A model generated the notes under the pieces. It had not been told where the DNA came from. It searched no databases and worked only from the letters and a program-made list of their open reading frames with translations. Positions 1 to 8,882 of a stretch of DNA of 64,000 nucleotides are shown piece after piece. The number at the start of each line of letters is the position of its first letter. Within the stretch, counting starts at the first letter, position 1. Source of the stretch: Mucilaginibacter inviolabilis (GTDB taxonomy: Bacteria > Bacteroidota > Bacteroidia > Sphingobacteriales > Sphingobacteriaceae); NCBI RefSeq assembly GCF_011089895.1, contig NZ_JAANAT010000003.1, positions 310,001-374,000 on the forward strand. Direction: 5' to 3'. The position numbers were made by a program, and so were the translations under genes.

Positions 1-881
1 TCAACCAAAATAAGCGGTCCGGCAAGCTGTCCATTAAAACCGGTAAAGCCACGTACATTAATAGTTTTGGCCGAACCTGGGGCGCCGCCACCATAATTGG
101 TAGTTACATTTAAACCGGCCATTACACCTTGTAATGCACTGCCTACATTGGGCACAGGGCGGTTTTGCAGGTCTTTACCGCTTACCTGGTCAACAGCGCC
201 GGTAAGGTCTGCTTTTTTCTGGGTGCCAAAAGCAACAACAACTACTTCACTAAGGTCACTCTTGCGGGGTACTAATTGAATATTGATCTCAGCGCGGCCA
301 TTAATTTCTACTTCGCTTGTCTGGTAACCTACAAAACTAAAGGTTAATATACCTTGGGCGTTGGGTATCGAGAGCGCGTAATTGCCTTTGCTATCGGTAG
401 CCATAGATGTGGATGATCCTTTTAACCTAACCGTTACGCCGGGTAATGGCAAGCCGTTTTCATCACTTACCTTACCCTTAACCATTACGTTTACCACTTG
501 TGTTACAGGTGCCTGTACATTCCTTTTTTGAACTACTATGGTTTTATCTACAATAGTATAAGTTAAGGGCTGGTCTTTAAAGCAATCTGTAAGCGCCTGT
601 TGCAAAGTGGCGTGATCCAGTGAAATATCAATGTTGTGTGTTCCGCGTAATACTTCGTCTTCGTACCAAATAATATAATTGGTTTGCTTTTGTATCGCAG
701 TAAAAACTTTTTTTATGGAGATGTTTTTTTCTGAAAGCGTTACTTGCTGTGCAAATCCCGTAGCTGATGCCTGTAAACAGGCCAATGTCATCAAAAAAAC
801 TACAAATTTCATAACCATGAAAATTTTAATGAGCGGCCTCTGCTTAAAAAACAAAGGCTTAAAAAGAGTATAAAAATTCAT
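1..881 (-). CDS. SusC/RagA-family TonB-dependent outer-membrane receptor (N-terminal part)
   Basis: The reading frame runs off the left edge, so only about the first 293 residues are present. The predicted start is the ATG at 881, followed by a hydrophobic signal ending near GFAQQVTL. Next come an STN/secretin-like domain (KVFTAIQKQTNYIIWYEDE), a carboxypeptidase-regulatory-like beta domain (GKVSDENGLPLPGVTVRLKG), the FVGYQT stretch, and the start of the TonB plug (QKKADLTGAV, NVRGF). In this family the protein is the outer-membrane channel of a SusCD uptake complex. The STN domain marks receptors that signal to an anti-sigma factor, which fits the FecR gene immediately upstream on the same strand. 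The substrate cannot be read from this fragment, and SusD would lie outside the window. Confidence 0.93.
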   Translation of the reverse strand, partial: MNFYTLFKPLFFKQRPLIKIFMVMKFVVFLMTLACLQASATGFAQQVTLSEKNISIKKVFTAIQKQTNYIIWYEDEVLRGTHNIDISLDHATLQQALTDCFKDQPLTYTIVDKTIVVQKRNVQAPVTQVVNVMVKGKVSDENGLPLPGVTVRLKGSSTSMATDSKGNYALSIPNAQGILTFSFVGYQTSEVEINGRAEINIQLVPRKSDLSEVVVVAFGTQKKADLTGAVDQVSGKDLQNRPVPNVGSALQGVMAGLNVTTNYGGGAPGSAKTINVRGFTGFNGQLAGPLILV

Positions 882-968
882 ACTTTAGGAGTTAGGTTAA
901 CTGAATAGATTATCTGTAACTGGATTTTTTATCCCGATACAATCGGGAAGGGGTTAACCAGATATTAC

Positions 969-1002
969 CCGGCAGTGTTGGTAGCACTGCCGGATTTTTT
1001 TT
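969..1002 (+). terminator. Hairpin with T-run between fecR and susC, oriented against both genes
   Basis: A perfect 9-bp stem (CCGGCAGTG / CACTGCCGG, loop 978-984) is followed by eight T on the plus strand. It has the form of an intrinsic terminator, but both flanking genes are read on the minus strand. A second hairpin (TCCCGAT-ACA-ATCGGGA) lies about 30 nt to its left. On the minus-strand transcript the pair would sit in the leader of the SusC gene. Confidence 0.5.
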
Positions 1003-1088
1003 ATGGTAACCGCATGGTGGGTTTAAAGTATTTCTTATGCCATATTTGCTATTGTTTAAGGTGATTAATCAATTGAGTTTAATAAGGT

Positions 1089-2264
1089 TTAGGGTGTTAC
1101 GATGAGTTTTTTGCCGGCCATCTTAAAATGTATCTTATTTAATTCCAATACTTTTAATAAAACAGACAGGTTTGATTCGCGGGAAATACCACCGGTAAAT
1201 AAGCGGGTTGGCATATCGCCCTGGTATTCTACATCTATATCGTACCATCGCGACACTTGTCGCATAATGGTTTTTATATCTTCATTTACAAATAAGGTTT
1301 GCCCGCTTTTCCAGGCCATAACTGCATTGATATCTGCATCATCCGTAACAGATAATTTTCCATCGGCAGTAAGTTGTGCTTGCTGCCCGGGCTTTAGCAC
1401 ACTTGTAAGTTTATTTTTTACAATTTTCACCGATCCTTCCAATAAAGTGGTTTTTACTGCGGCTTCATCATTGTAAGCCATAATGTTAAAGTGGGTGCCT
1501 AAAACCTCTACTTCCTGTTGCCCGTTCACGTTAATTTTAAAGGGCATCGCTTTATTTTTTGCTACTTCAAAATAGGCTTCGCCGGTAATGGCTACCCTGC
1601 GTTCAGTGCCGGAAAAAGCGATAGGATAAGTGATAGATGAAGATGCATTGAGCCATACTCTGGTGCCGTCGGCCAGTTGCAAATCATACTTACCGCCCCG
1701 GGGCGTTGTCATGGTATTATATATGGCTGTAGTATTGCCTGTGGCTGTTTGGTTATAGGCAATATGCCCGTTGCCCGATTTTACAATTTTGGTTTTACCC
1801 TGATGTGCAAGTAATCCGTTCTGGGCCGAATCTAAAACGATATGGGAACCATCGCCGAGGGTCAATATGGCTTTATTGCCGCCCGGTTGTACATCAATTG
1901 GCCCGGGTTTGGTCAGGGCGGTTAATGCCGTAGGTTTTGGTTTATTGTATTTAAGAAAATATATACCGGGTAAAATAAACAGGAGTATTGCTGCTGCCAG
2001 CTTTGCCCAGTTTAGTACCCGGTGTTTAAACTTTTTTTCAGGAGATGATGAATGGTTAAAAATGCGGTCGAGGATTAGTTGCTGCCGGTTATCGGGCAAA
2101 GCGCGTTCTTCGGTCTCCTGGTTTAAAGCATCTCCAAGTACTTCTTTTACCTGCGAGGCATTTTGCAGATTGTTGATATAATCAAAAAGCTCATGAGTTT
2201 CGGCCCCGGAGGCTTCTTTGCTCATATACCGGTTAAATAAATTTAGGAGTTGCTGGTTATTCAT
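1089..2264 (-). CDS. FecR-family anti-sigma factor
   Basis: The protein is an inner-membrane anti-sigma regulator of the FecR type, relaying receptor occupancy to an ECF sigma factor. From the ATG at 2264 (391 residues) it shows a cytoplasmic helical N-terminus, one membrane segment at about 85-106, a periplasmic FecR domain at about 185-285 (TTPRGGKYDLQLADGTRVWL, then GEAYFEV and LLEGSVKI), and a C-terminal DUF4974 domain ending in KKLIVTP. A GTG at 2282 would add six residues; I prefer the ATG because the N-terminus then starts at the conserved helix. The SusC gene lies downstream. The expected sigma gene is not adjacent: it is 2 kb away, beyond an SDR-AraC pair on the other strand. Confidence 0.93.
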   Translation of the reverse strand: MNNQQLLNLFNRYMSKEASGAETHELFDYINNLQNASQVKEVLGDALNQETEERALPDNRQQLILDRIFNHSSSPEKKFKHRVLNWAKLAAAILLFILPGIYFLKYNKPKPTALTALTKPGPIDVQPGGNKAILTLGDGSHIVLDSAQNGLLAHQGKTKIVKSGNGHIAYNQTATGNTTAIYNTMTTPRGGKYDLQLADGTRVWLNASSSITYPIAFSGTERRVAITGEAYFEVAKNKAMPFKINVNGQQEVEVLGTHFNIMAYNDEAAVKTTLLEGSVKIVKNKLTSVLKPGQQAQLTADGKLSVTDDADINAVMAWKSGQTLFVNEDIKTIMRQVSRWYDIDVEYQGDMPTRLFTGGISRESNLSVLLKVLELNKIHFKMAGKKLIVTP

Positions 2265-2477
2265 ATTACTTAAAGGGATCACTTACGGGAAAGCAGATCA
2301 CATATTTAGCCCTTTATATACACTGACACCTGACAAAGCAGGGAGGGTGAGTTGAAATGATAATTTTTTTGAATTAATTTATAAATCTGCAAAAAGTATA
2401 CAACTCCCCCGAATTTGTGTTATCCGTAGCCCTCCTAATAACCAGACCTTTACATCGTAATTTAAAATCTCAGAAAA

Positions 2478-3293
2478 ATGAATAAGACTATTTTAATAAC
2501 AGGTGCAAGCAGCGGTATTGGAGCTGCAACTGCAAAATTATTTGTACAGGAGGGCTGGAACGTAATTGCTACCATGCGGAAACCAGAACACGAAACAGAA
2601 TTAAGAACATCAGATCATGTATTGGTAACCAAATTGGATGTTTTGGATCTGTATTCTATTGAAAACGCTGTAAATGAGGGTATCCAAAAGTTTGGAAAGA
2701 TTGATGTATTAGTTAACAATGCAGGTTACGGCGCTTATGGTACATTGGAGTCTTTTCCAAGAGAAAATATCGTTCGCCAGTTTAACACTAATGTGATCGG
2801 ACTGATAGACGTTACCAAAGCCTTGCTTCCTCATTTTCGCGTAAATAAAAGCGGTATAATTATTAATATTTCTTCTATTGGGGGTAAAATGACTTTCCCT
2901 TTGGGCGCTTTGTACCATGGAACCAAATTTGCCGTTGAAGGTATTTCCGAATCATTGAGCTTTGAGTTAGAACAGTTTGGCGGAAAAGTGAAGATCATTG
3001 AACCTGGCGCCATTGCTACCGATTTTTCGGAGCGTTCATTGGATTTTAGCAATGATGAAAGCCTTACCGAATATCAATCAATGGTTGGGAAAATAAACGC
3101 CGGAATGCCTGCTTTTTTTGCAAACGCTTCACCGGCCAGTGTGGTTGCTGATGTCATTTACAAAGCGGCTACTGATGGTACCAATCAATTGAGATATACC
3201 GCCGGCGAAGATGCTAAAGTGATCATCGAAAATCGCCGGCAGGTGGATGATGCCGCATTTATTGAGGGAATGAAAACACAATTCGGTCTTTAA
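2478..3293 (+). CDS. SDR-family NAD(P)-dependent oxidoreductase
   Basis: This is a 271-residue classical short-chain dehydrogenase/reductase. The cofactor motif TGASSGIG is at residues 8-15, NNAG at 80-83, the catalytic Ser in INISSIGG near 132, and the YxxxK pair is Tyr146/Lys150. The N-terminal glycine pattern and TMRK after the second strand suggest NADP(H), which is an inference. It is followed after 27 bp by an AraC-type regulator on the same strand, so the two are probably co-transcribed. Its alcohol or ketone substrate cannot be told from sequence. The pair sits between the sigma-factor and FecR genes, which are normally adjacent. Confidence 0.93.
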   Translation: MNKTILITGASSGIGAATAKLFVQEGWNVIATMRKPEHETELRTSDHVLVTKLDVLDLYSIENAVNEGIQKFGKIDVLVNNAGYGAYGTLESFPRENIVRQFNTNVIGLIDVTKALLPHFRVNKSGIIINISSIGGKMTFPLGALYHGTKFAVEGISESLSFELEQFGGKVKIIEPGAIATDFSERSLDFSNDESLTEYQSMVGKINAGMPAFFANASPASVVADVIYKAATDGTNQLRYTAGEDAKVIIENRRQVDDAAFIEGMKTQFGL

Positions 3294-3320
3294 TTATTCA
3301 ATACTTAAATTAGAAGTCTT

Positions 3321-4232
3321 ATGAGCGCTTTTATCCACCTGCAAACCATCACAGATCTGTTTAAATTTTTTAGGTTAACTCAACCTATCCGGCATCCCCT
3401 GGTTGCTGTGGTAGATTTTAACAGGGTAAGTGAGCTGGTTAATGAGGAAACAAGGCTTTCTACAGACTTCTATTACCTTTTATTTAAAAACTATAACAGG
3501 AACAACTTAAAGTATGGCCGTAAAGTTGTTGACTTTCAGGACGGAAGCCTGATTTGCATGGCCCCCAACCAGGTTATTGAATTGGATAATGATATCGAAG
3601 TTTCTGAAAATATGATGGGTTGGGGGCTGTTTTTTCACCCGGATCTAATCAGAGCTACCTCGCTAAATGAGAAAATGAAAGACTACAGTTTTTTTTCTTA
3701 TGAGATGTCTGAGGCGCTTCATTTGTCTGAAAAAGAAAAGCAGATCTTATATGATTGTGTACAGAAAGTTGAAGCTGAGTTACAGGAAAATATAGATGTA
3801 CACAGCGAGGCTATCATCGTTTCTACCATTGAATTGCTTTTAAACTATTGCTTCCGGTTTTATGGGCGACAATTTATTACCAGGAAAAATTCTAATAACT
3901 CGGTAGTGGTTCAGGTAGAAAAAATTCTGAGTGAATATTTTGAGAGAGACGATATTAATAACAAAGGCTTACCTACTGTAAAATATCTGGCAGAGCAGGT
4001 TTATTTATCACCTGGCTATTTGAGCGACCTGCTCAAAAAAGAAACTGGCAAAAATGCCCAGGATCACATACACTTTTATTTAATTGAAAAAGCCAAAAGC
4101 ATTTTATTAAGCACTAATAAATCTGTTGGCGAAATAGCCTATTCTTTAGGATTTGAATACCCACAGTACTTTAATAAACTTTTCAAGCAAAAAACCGGAA
4201 GAACTCCCATTGAGTTCAGGAGTATGAATTAA
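3321..4232 (+). CDS. AraC-family transcriptional regulator
   Basis: The 303-residue protein has an N-terminal cupin-like sensing region and a C-terminal double helix-turn-helix. The C-terminus contains LAEQVYLSPGYLSDLLKKETG (first HTH) and SVGEIAYSLGFEYPQYFNKLF followed by KQKTGRTPIEFR (second HTH and AraC signature). It lies 27 bp downstream of the SDR gene on the same strand and probably controls that gene or the two-gene operon. The effector is unknown. Confidence 0.93.
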   Translation: MSAFIHLQTITDLFKFFRLTQPIRHPLVAVVDFNRVSELVNEETRLSTDFYYLLFKNYNRNNLKYGRKVVDFQDGSLICMAPNQVIELDNDIEVSENMMGWGLFFHPDLIRATSLNEKMKDYSFFSYEMSEALHLSEKEKQILYDCVQKVEAELQENIDVHSEAIIVSTIELLLNYCFRFYGRQFITRKNSNNSVVVQVEKILSEYFERDDINNKGLPTVKYLAEQVYLSPGYLSDLLKKETGKNAQDHIHFYLIEKAKSILLSTNKSVGEIAYSLGFEYPQYFNKLFKQKTGRTPIEFRSMN

Positions 4233-4291
4233 AAATGAGGTTTTGGCTTTCCGGCAAACATTTAATCGCCTAAGTATGGAAGCAGTTTGGG

Positions 4292-4876
4292 CTATTTAAA
4301 AAGCAGATAAAACAGGATAAGTGTATTGATCTGAACAAAATAAGTCCGGATAAATTTGAGGGCCAGTTTCATGTGTGTATGAACGGTTGACGACGAGATA
4401 TTTAACCTGCCGGCTACTTCGCTGTATTTCAACCCTTCCTGGTGGCACATGGTATAAATCAATTTTTGCTGTGGTGTAAGGTGGTTGATAGCCTGGTTAA
4501 GCGAATGTTCCAGGTCATGGTAAATAACCGCATCTTCGGTATTATTTACCTCTTCTGTCATTTGTTTGCTTAGCTCAAAAGCGATCAGGTTTTCATGGGC
4601 AATTCGCCTTAATACATTATAGGCGTAATTTCGGGTCATGCGGTTTACATAGGCGCCAAAATTTTCAATCTCCGGCAAATTTTGGCGATTGATCCAGATT
4701 TTCAGAAAAATGTCCTGCAAAATTTCTTCGGCCAGCTCTTCAGACCGGGTGAGTTTTAAAGCAAAAGGGTAAACTGTTTTTGAATAATGCTCAAAAAGTA
4801 TAGTGAATGACTTTTGATCGCCGGCAGCTACCTGGAGCAAAAGCACTCGCTCTTTATCTATTGATCTATTTTGCAA
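4292..4876 (-). CDS. ECF RNA polymerase sigma-70 factor (Bacteroidetes FecI-like)
   Basis: The 194-residue protein has region 2 (FTILFEHYSKTVYPFALKLT, then EELAEEILQDIFLKIW) and region 4 (LTPQQKLIYTMCHQEGLKYS, then EVAGRLNISSSTVHTHM). The C-terminal hydrophobic tail (NTLILFYLLFK) is common in this subgroup. The only usable start in frame is a TTG at 4876; upstream the frame stops at 4911-4913. It is the likely partner of the FecR protein at 1089-2264, although two opposite-strand genes now separate them. Its 5' region carries two LacI-type palindromes. Confidence 0.92.
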   Translation of the reverse strand: MQNRSIDKERVLLLQVAAGDQKSFTILFEHYSKTVYPFALKLTRSEELAEEILQDIFLKIWINRQNLPEIENFGAYVNRMTRNYAYNVLRRIAHENLIAFELSKQMTEEVNNTEDAVIYHDLEHSLNQAINHLTPQQKLIYTMCHQEGLKYSEVAGRLNISSSTVHTHMKLALKFIRTYFVQINTLILFYLLFK

Positions 4877-4968
4877 TGCGTTATAAAAAAACAGGGTTAT
4901 TAATTTGGTTCACTTTTGTGGAGTGAATGTATTCTAAAAAGATATAATTTGCCTATTTTATCACCGCG

Positions 4969-4978
4969 CAAACGTTTG
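4969..4978. promoter_or_regulatory. LacI-type operator-like palindrome upstream of the sigma gene
   Basis: CAAACGTTTG is a perfect 10-bp palindrome with the central CG typical of LacI/GalR-family operators. It lies about 93 bp upstream of the sigma-factor start. The same 12-mer, GCAAACGTTTGT, recurs at 18550-18561 before the first sulfatase. Confidence 0.4.
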
Positions 4979-5106
4979 TTTGGAATTAAGGCTGTTTGGT
5001 GAAATATAAATGATAAGCGTGGGCTAAATGCAGCAAAACAGGCTATTTGGCAACACACCTTTTCAGAAAGGAATGATCTTGAAATCTGAGTTGGGATACA
5101 TCAATA

Positions 5107-5136
5107 ATTGTTTACGCAAGCGTTTGCGTAAACAAT
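5107..5136. promoter_or_regulatory. 30-bp palindrome with LacI-type core
   Basis: ATTGTTTACGCAA and TTGCGTAAACAAT are 13-bp perfect inverted arms around a short CG-centred core. The centre (GCAAGCGTTTGC) resembles LacI-family operators. It lies about 90 bp past the end of the DUF2252 gene and 230 bp upstream of the sigma gene. No T-run follows on either strand, so an operator is more likely than a terminator. No other feature was seen in the 4877-5223 gap apart from the palindrome at 4969. Confidence 0.4.
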
Positions 5137-5223
5137 TAAAAATAAGGGGCTTAAACAAGGTATGTTTAAAGCCTGATTTTGTGGGTAAGTGTAAACGGAT
5201 TATAAATAATTAATGATTTATAA

Positions 5224-6438
5224 TCATTTGGTTTTGATGGTTTTATAGCCAGCCATATACTGTTTGTAATCATTTTTAACCTGGTTGGCATAGCTTTTTG
5301 TATAAGCGATAAGTGGTTTTTGCCAATCATTTTCATGGGCAAAAGCGGTTAATGCATCATTAATAGCCGAGCCCTGTATGCCGCAACTCCGTAACTGTGC
5401 CGAGGCGGTTAAAGTGGCCATATCCAATAATACACATTGCATATCCTTAAGATTTTCGGCTAAAAGATCCAGATTGATTTTGTCGGCAAATGGCTGCATT
5501 TCCTGTAATACATAAGTGTCGCCTTTAAATACCGTGGTACTCAGCAATGCAGGGGATATATTCTGCATCCGGTATTTGGTGGTGATCATCCGCTCGGCAT
5601 CTGTGGCCCATTTAGGTTGGCGGATTGGATTGTAAGGAGCAAGCGATGATTTAGTACCCTCTTTAAGTTCCAGTAACAAAAAATCGCCTTTGATTTTAGT
5701 GTTCTGCAATAAAAACATATAGCGTTTTAGCCCGATACTCCCGGTACCGGCCACCCTAAAAGCAGCATCTTTAACCTCGTAATTATTAGGCCAGGAGGTA
5801 GTTTTTTCGAGCAGGCTGCCCAGGTGTTGCATCAGTTCGGTTTTTAGGAGCTTCGGGATATCAAAATGAGTTTGGTTGTCTATTTTGATGCGCAGTTGTT
5901 TATGAACCGGGGTGGCAATTTTTTTGATGATGTCCTTTTCCTTTCTTTTTTTAACCTTGCTTAAAAAATCGCTTACGATGCCATCGGCAGTTCGGGGATC
6001 GATATAATAAGCTTTACCCGATTGCAAAACCTCGGTATATTTCTTCACAAAAAGCTTAACCATTTTGTCGGCTTCGGCTTTGGTTAGTTTCAGGGTATCA
6101 AAAGCTACATAAATGCTGGTGAGCACCCGGGCTACCTCCCAGTTTGAAGGAGCCAGCATCGATTCGTCAAAATCATTCAGATCAAAATAAACCTGACGGT
6201 TGTTCCCTTTAAAACTACCGAAATTTTCCAGGTGCAGGTCACCGCAAACCCATACCTGGGGCGAAACCGGAAAATCTTTCACTTTACACAGGTCCTCATA
6301 AAACAGGTGACAGGTACCCCGGAAAAAGCGGAAAGGGCTTTCAGCCATCGCTTTATATTTTAGTTGAACCTTGTCGGGCAGCAGAGGGGCATTAAATTTT
6401 TTAATTCTTTCAATAATAGTATCCATAACATACAGCAT
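5224..6438 (-). CDS. DUF2252 family protein (kinase-like fold)
   Basis: The 404-residue protein matches DUF2252: RFFRGTCHLFYEDL near residues 37-50, then VWVCGDLHLENFGSF and VYFDLNDFDESMLAP. The latter two resemble the catalytic HxDxxxxN loop and the metal-binding Asp of aminoglycoside/choline kinase-type enzymes. The substrate is unknown and I assign no reaction. Two ATGs are possible (6438 and 6426); a TATATTTT box at 6448-6455 on this strand lies so close to the first that the second may be used. Confidence 0.88.
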   Translation of the reverse strand: MLYVMDTIIERIKKFNAPLLPDKVQLKYKAMAESPFRFFRGTCHLFYEDLCKVKDFPVSPQVWVCGDLHLENFGSFKGNNRQVYFDLNDFDESMLAPSNWEVARVLTSIYVAFDTLKLTKAEADKMVKLFVKKYTEVLQSGKAYYIDPRTADGIVSDFLSKVKKRKEKDIIKKIATPVHKQLRIKIDNQTHFDIPKLLKTELMQHLGSLLEKTTSWPNNYEVKDAAFRVAGTGSIGLKRYMFLLQNTKIKGDFLLLELKEGTKSSLAPYNPIRQPKWATDAERMITTKYRMQNISPALLSTTVFKGDTYVLQEMQPFADKINLDLLAENLKDMQCVLLDMATLTASAQLRSCGIQGSAINDALTAFAHENDWQKPLIAYTKSYANQVKNDYKQYMAGYKTIKTK

Positions 6439-6492
6439 TTAAAATGTAAAATATAATGCAGGGTTGATGAAAAGGCTTTTTAATGAGATTGG

Positions 6493-7155
6493 TCACCATT
6501 CAAAGGATTGTACAATGCTCTGGTCCAGCAGCCAGTCATTAAACAATTCCAGTTGTTTCCCTTTGCCGGAGATCAATACTTCCAGGATCACCTGCTCGCC
6601 GGAGCGTAATACTTTGGAGTTGGTAACCTGCAGGTTTAAACTTTCTACTTGTTGTTGAATAGCTCCCGAAGGGTATTTATCCTTAAACGTAATTTTATAA
6701 TCGCGATGCTGAAAGCGAAAATCTATCCGGAACTGGATAAAATCAAGGGCGTAAAGTATAAACAAGGATAGTACCAGCGACAAGCCCGCCAGTACATATT
6801 CGCCAATACCTATCAGCATGCCTATAGCGGCGGCTATCCAGATGGAGGCTGCGGTAGTGATGCCCGAAACACTTATATTGTTGCGGAATATAACCCCTGC
6901 CCCTAAAAAACCTACACCGGTAATAATGTTGGCCGCTATACGATCGCGATTAGCTTCGACACCCAGAAGGTAGGAGCAAATGGTGAATACAGTTGATCCA
7001 AAACAAATGAGCGCCAGCGTACGGAATCCTGCCGACTTACCGCGTATCTCCCGCTCAAAGCCCAGGATACTGCCGCATATAACCGATAAAGTTATTTTTA
7101 ATATTTCATCGCCACTAATAGTATGGGCGGTATTGATAACTGAACTAAGTAACAT
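6493..7155 (-). CDS. MgtC/SapB family membrane protein
   Basis: This inner-membrane protein of about 220 residues shows the MgtC/SapB signature: ILGFEREIRGKSAGFRTLAL, then FGSTVFTICSYLLG and ITGVGFLGAGVIFR, followed by two more membrane helices and a soluble C-terminal domain. Family members are linked to Mg2+ limitation and modulation of membrane ATPases. I chose the ATG at 7155; a GTG at 7233 would add a basic, non-conserved extension before the first helix. It lies upstream of the DUF2252 gene on the same strand with a 54-bp gap. Confidence 0.9.
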   Translation of the reverse strand: MLLSSVINTAHTISGDEILKITLSVICGSILGFEREIRGKSAGFRTLALICFGSTVFTICSYLLGVEANRDRIAANIITGVGFLGAGVIFRNNISVSGITTAASIWIAAAIGMLIGIGEYVLAGLSLVLSLFILYALDFIQFRIDFRFQHRDYKITFKDKYPSGAIQQQVESLNLQVTNSKVLRSGEQVILEVLISGKGKQLELFNDWLLDQSIVQSFEW

Positions 7156-7311
7156 TTTAGGTTTAACATTTATGTTTTTTCGAATAGCAGGTTTAGTAAA
7201 TATAAATAAAATAAAGCGTGGAATGATACCCACATTTAGTAGATATTAACAAGTGTTTTAAATAAGACGTTAAATATCATGGAAGCCTATTTATTTAAAA
7301 TGATAAATAAT

Positions 7312-7319
7312 TATATTTG
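7312..7319 (+). promoter_or_regulatory. Candidate -7 promoter box for the GNVGIG gene cluster
   Basis: TATATTTG matches the Bacteroidota -7 consensus TAnnTTTG. No good TTTG -33 element is seen at the right distance, so this is tentative. It would give a leader of about 165 nt before the ATG at 7490. Nothing else was recognised in the 7156-7489 gap. Confidence 0.3.
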
Positions 7320-7489
7320 AAGCACCTGAACAACAATATATGGCAACATTATCACAATAAGAAAAACCTTAGCCCCTAGCCTTCAAAAGGCATCAATCAA
7401 ACAATATTTATTCATTCCGTAACAACTCAGTACCAATCTGATACAGACAGATCTTGCACGTATGTTTTTATCAAAACTTTATCTCAATC

Positions 7490-8863
7490 ATGAAGCTTTT
7501 TAACTTAATCTTATTTGCCGGCTTATTAACCGGATATAGCAGCTATGCTCAAAACACATTTCCGGCTACAGGCAATGTCGGTATCGGAACAACTACACCA
7601 GCCAATCCGCTGGATGTAAAAGTTAATACAAACACAACCGCAGGTATAAATTTAACCAATAGTAGTGTAGGTTCGGCTGCCCGTACCCGCCTTACTTTTT
7701 TTAATGATGCAAATTATGCCTTAATAAACCTTAACTCAACCACATATTCAACGGATCCGAACTCGCTGTTGATTCATGCCCCGCTTACTGGGGGTGGCTC
7801 ATTGATATTTGGAACAGCTGCTACGGAGCGTATGAGAATTACTGCCAATGGAAATATTGGAATTGGTACTAATGCACCACAGTCGTTACTGCATGTTTCC
7901 GGAACAGGTACTTTCGTTAACCAAACCTCGCAGTTCGATCCAAGATCATTGATCATACAGTCCAATAATGGAGGTCGGGGCCTTGTAACCGGTGCACAAT
8001 TGGAATTTGTTCTTCCTGCAAATACTGATGGTACTAATCCATGGGGACAGGCCCGGATTATTGCAGTAGCTGGCAATAGTAATACAGGCGACGCTACCGG
8101 TAAAATGGTTTTGGGCACCCGTAGAATGATGAATAAGGTTGGATCGGGTTCTACCTGGTATTACGGTGATGACATCATTATTGATGGAGGAGGCAATGTA
8201 GGTATTGGAACAACAACGCCGTCAGCCTCACTAACGGTTGTTAATAGTACGCCACTGATTCAGCTTTTTGATAAAGAAAGTAACCCGGCCGATGGAAGTA
8301 GTGAAGGGAAAATTGCATTTGGTTCAGCAGGAGGGGCCGAATGGGCCTCAATTGAGGCATCCCGGTTAACTGGTTCAGCAGATGATGTGACTGCTTTGAA
8401 ATTCAAGACCAGTTGGGCTACAGGGGCAGGTGGAGACGGTACAAATATAGAAAGAATGCGTATCAGCTTTAATGGTAATGTAGGAATAGGAACTATTAGT
8501 CCGCAAAACAAACTCGATGTAAATGGTACAATTCATTCCAAAGCGGTCAACATCGATTTGAATGGCTGGAATGATTACGTTTTCAAAAAAGATTACCAGT
8601 TAAGATCATTAAGTGAAGTAAAAGCCTATATCGACCAAAACCAGCATTTGCCAGAAATTCCGTCGGAACGGGAAATGATCAAAAACGGATTAGATGTGGG
8701 CGAGATGAATAAACTGCAGATGAAAAAAATCGAAGAGCTGACTTTATATCTAATAGAGAAAGACACAGAGATAAACGAACAAAAAGCCACCAATAACAAA
8801 TTACAGGAGCAAATTAATCAGCTAAATAAAAAGCTCGAACTCCTGATCAATAAAATCAAATAA
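7490..8863 (+). CDS. Secreted GNVGIGTTTP-repeat protein, paralogue 1
   Basis: A signal peptide ending SSYAQ is followed by a beta-rich region with several copies of (G)NVGIGTTTP and variants (NGNIGIGTNAP, GNVGIGTISP), typical of phage-tail-like or adhesin-like trimeric fibres. The C-terminus has a domain starting NGWNDYVFKKDYQL, containing NQHLPEIPSE and LDVGEMNKLQMKKIEELTLY, then a coiled coil. I start at the ATG at 7490; the longer ORF start at 7454 gives a poor N-terminus before the signal peptide. It is the first of four tandem paralogues on the same strand. The role (surface fibre, adhesion, or other) is not established. Confidence 0.85.
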   Translation: MKLFNLILFAGLLTGYSSYAQNTFPATGNVGIGTTTPANPLDVKVNTNTTAGINLTNSSVGSAARTRLTFFNDANYALINLNSTTYSTDPNSLLIHAPLTGGGSLIFGTAATERMRITANGNIGIGTNAPQSLLHVSGTGTFVNQTSQFDPRSLIIQSNNGGRGLVTGAQLEFVLPANTDGTNPWGQARIIAVAGNSNTGDATGKMVLGTRRMMNKVGSGSTWYYGDDIIIDGGGNVGIGTTTPSASLTVVNSTPLIQLFDKESNPADGSSEGKIAFGSAGGAEWASIEASRLTGSADDVTALKFKTSWATGAGGDGTNIERMRISFNGNVGIGTISPQNKLDVNGTIHSKAVNIDLNGWNDYVFKKDYQLRSLSEVKAYIDQNQHLPEIPSEREMIKNGLDVGEMNKLQMKKIEELTLYLIEKDTEINEQKATNNKLQEQINQLNKKLELLINKIK

Positions 8864-8882
8864 ACTTTTAGCCCCTTATATC

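Noticed and set aside
5028..5213. 61-codon frame on the plus strand
   Set aside because: It runs across the 30-bp palindrome at 5107-5136, has no ribosome site and no recognisable protein; the region is better explained as regulatory DNA.
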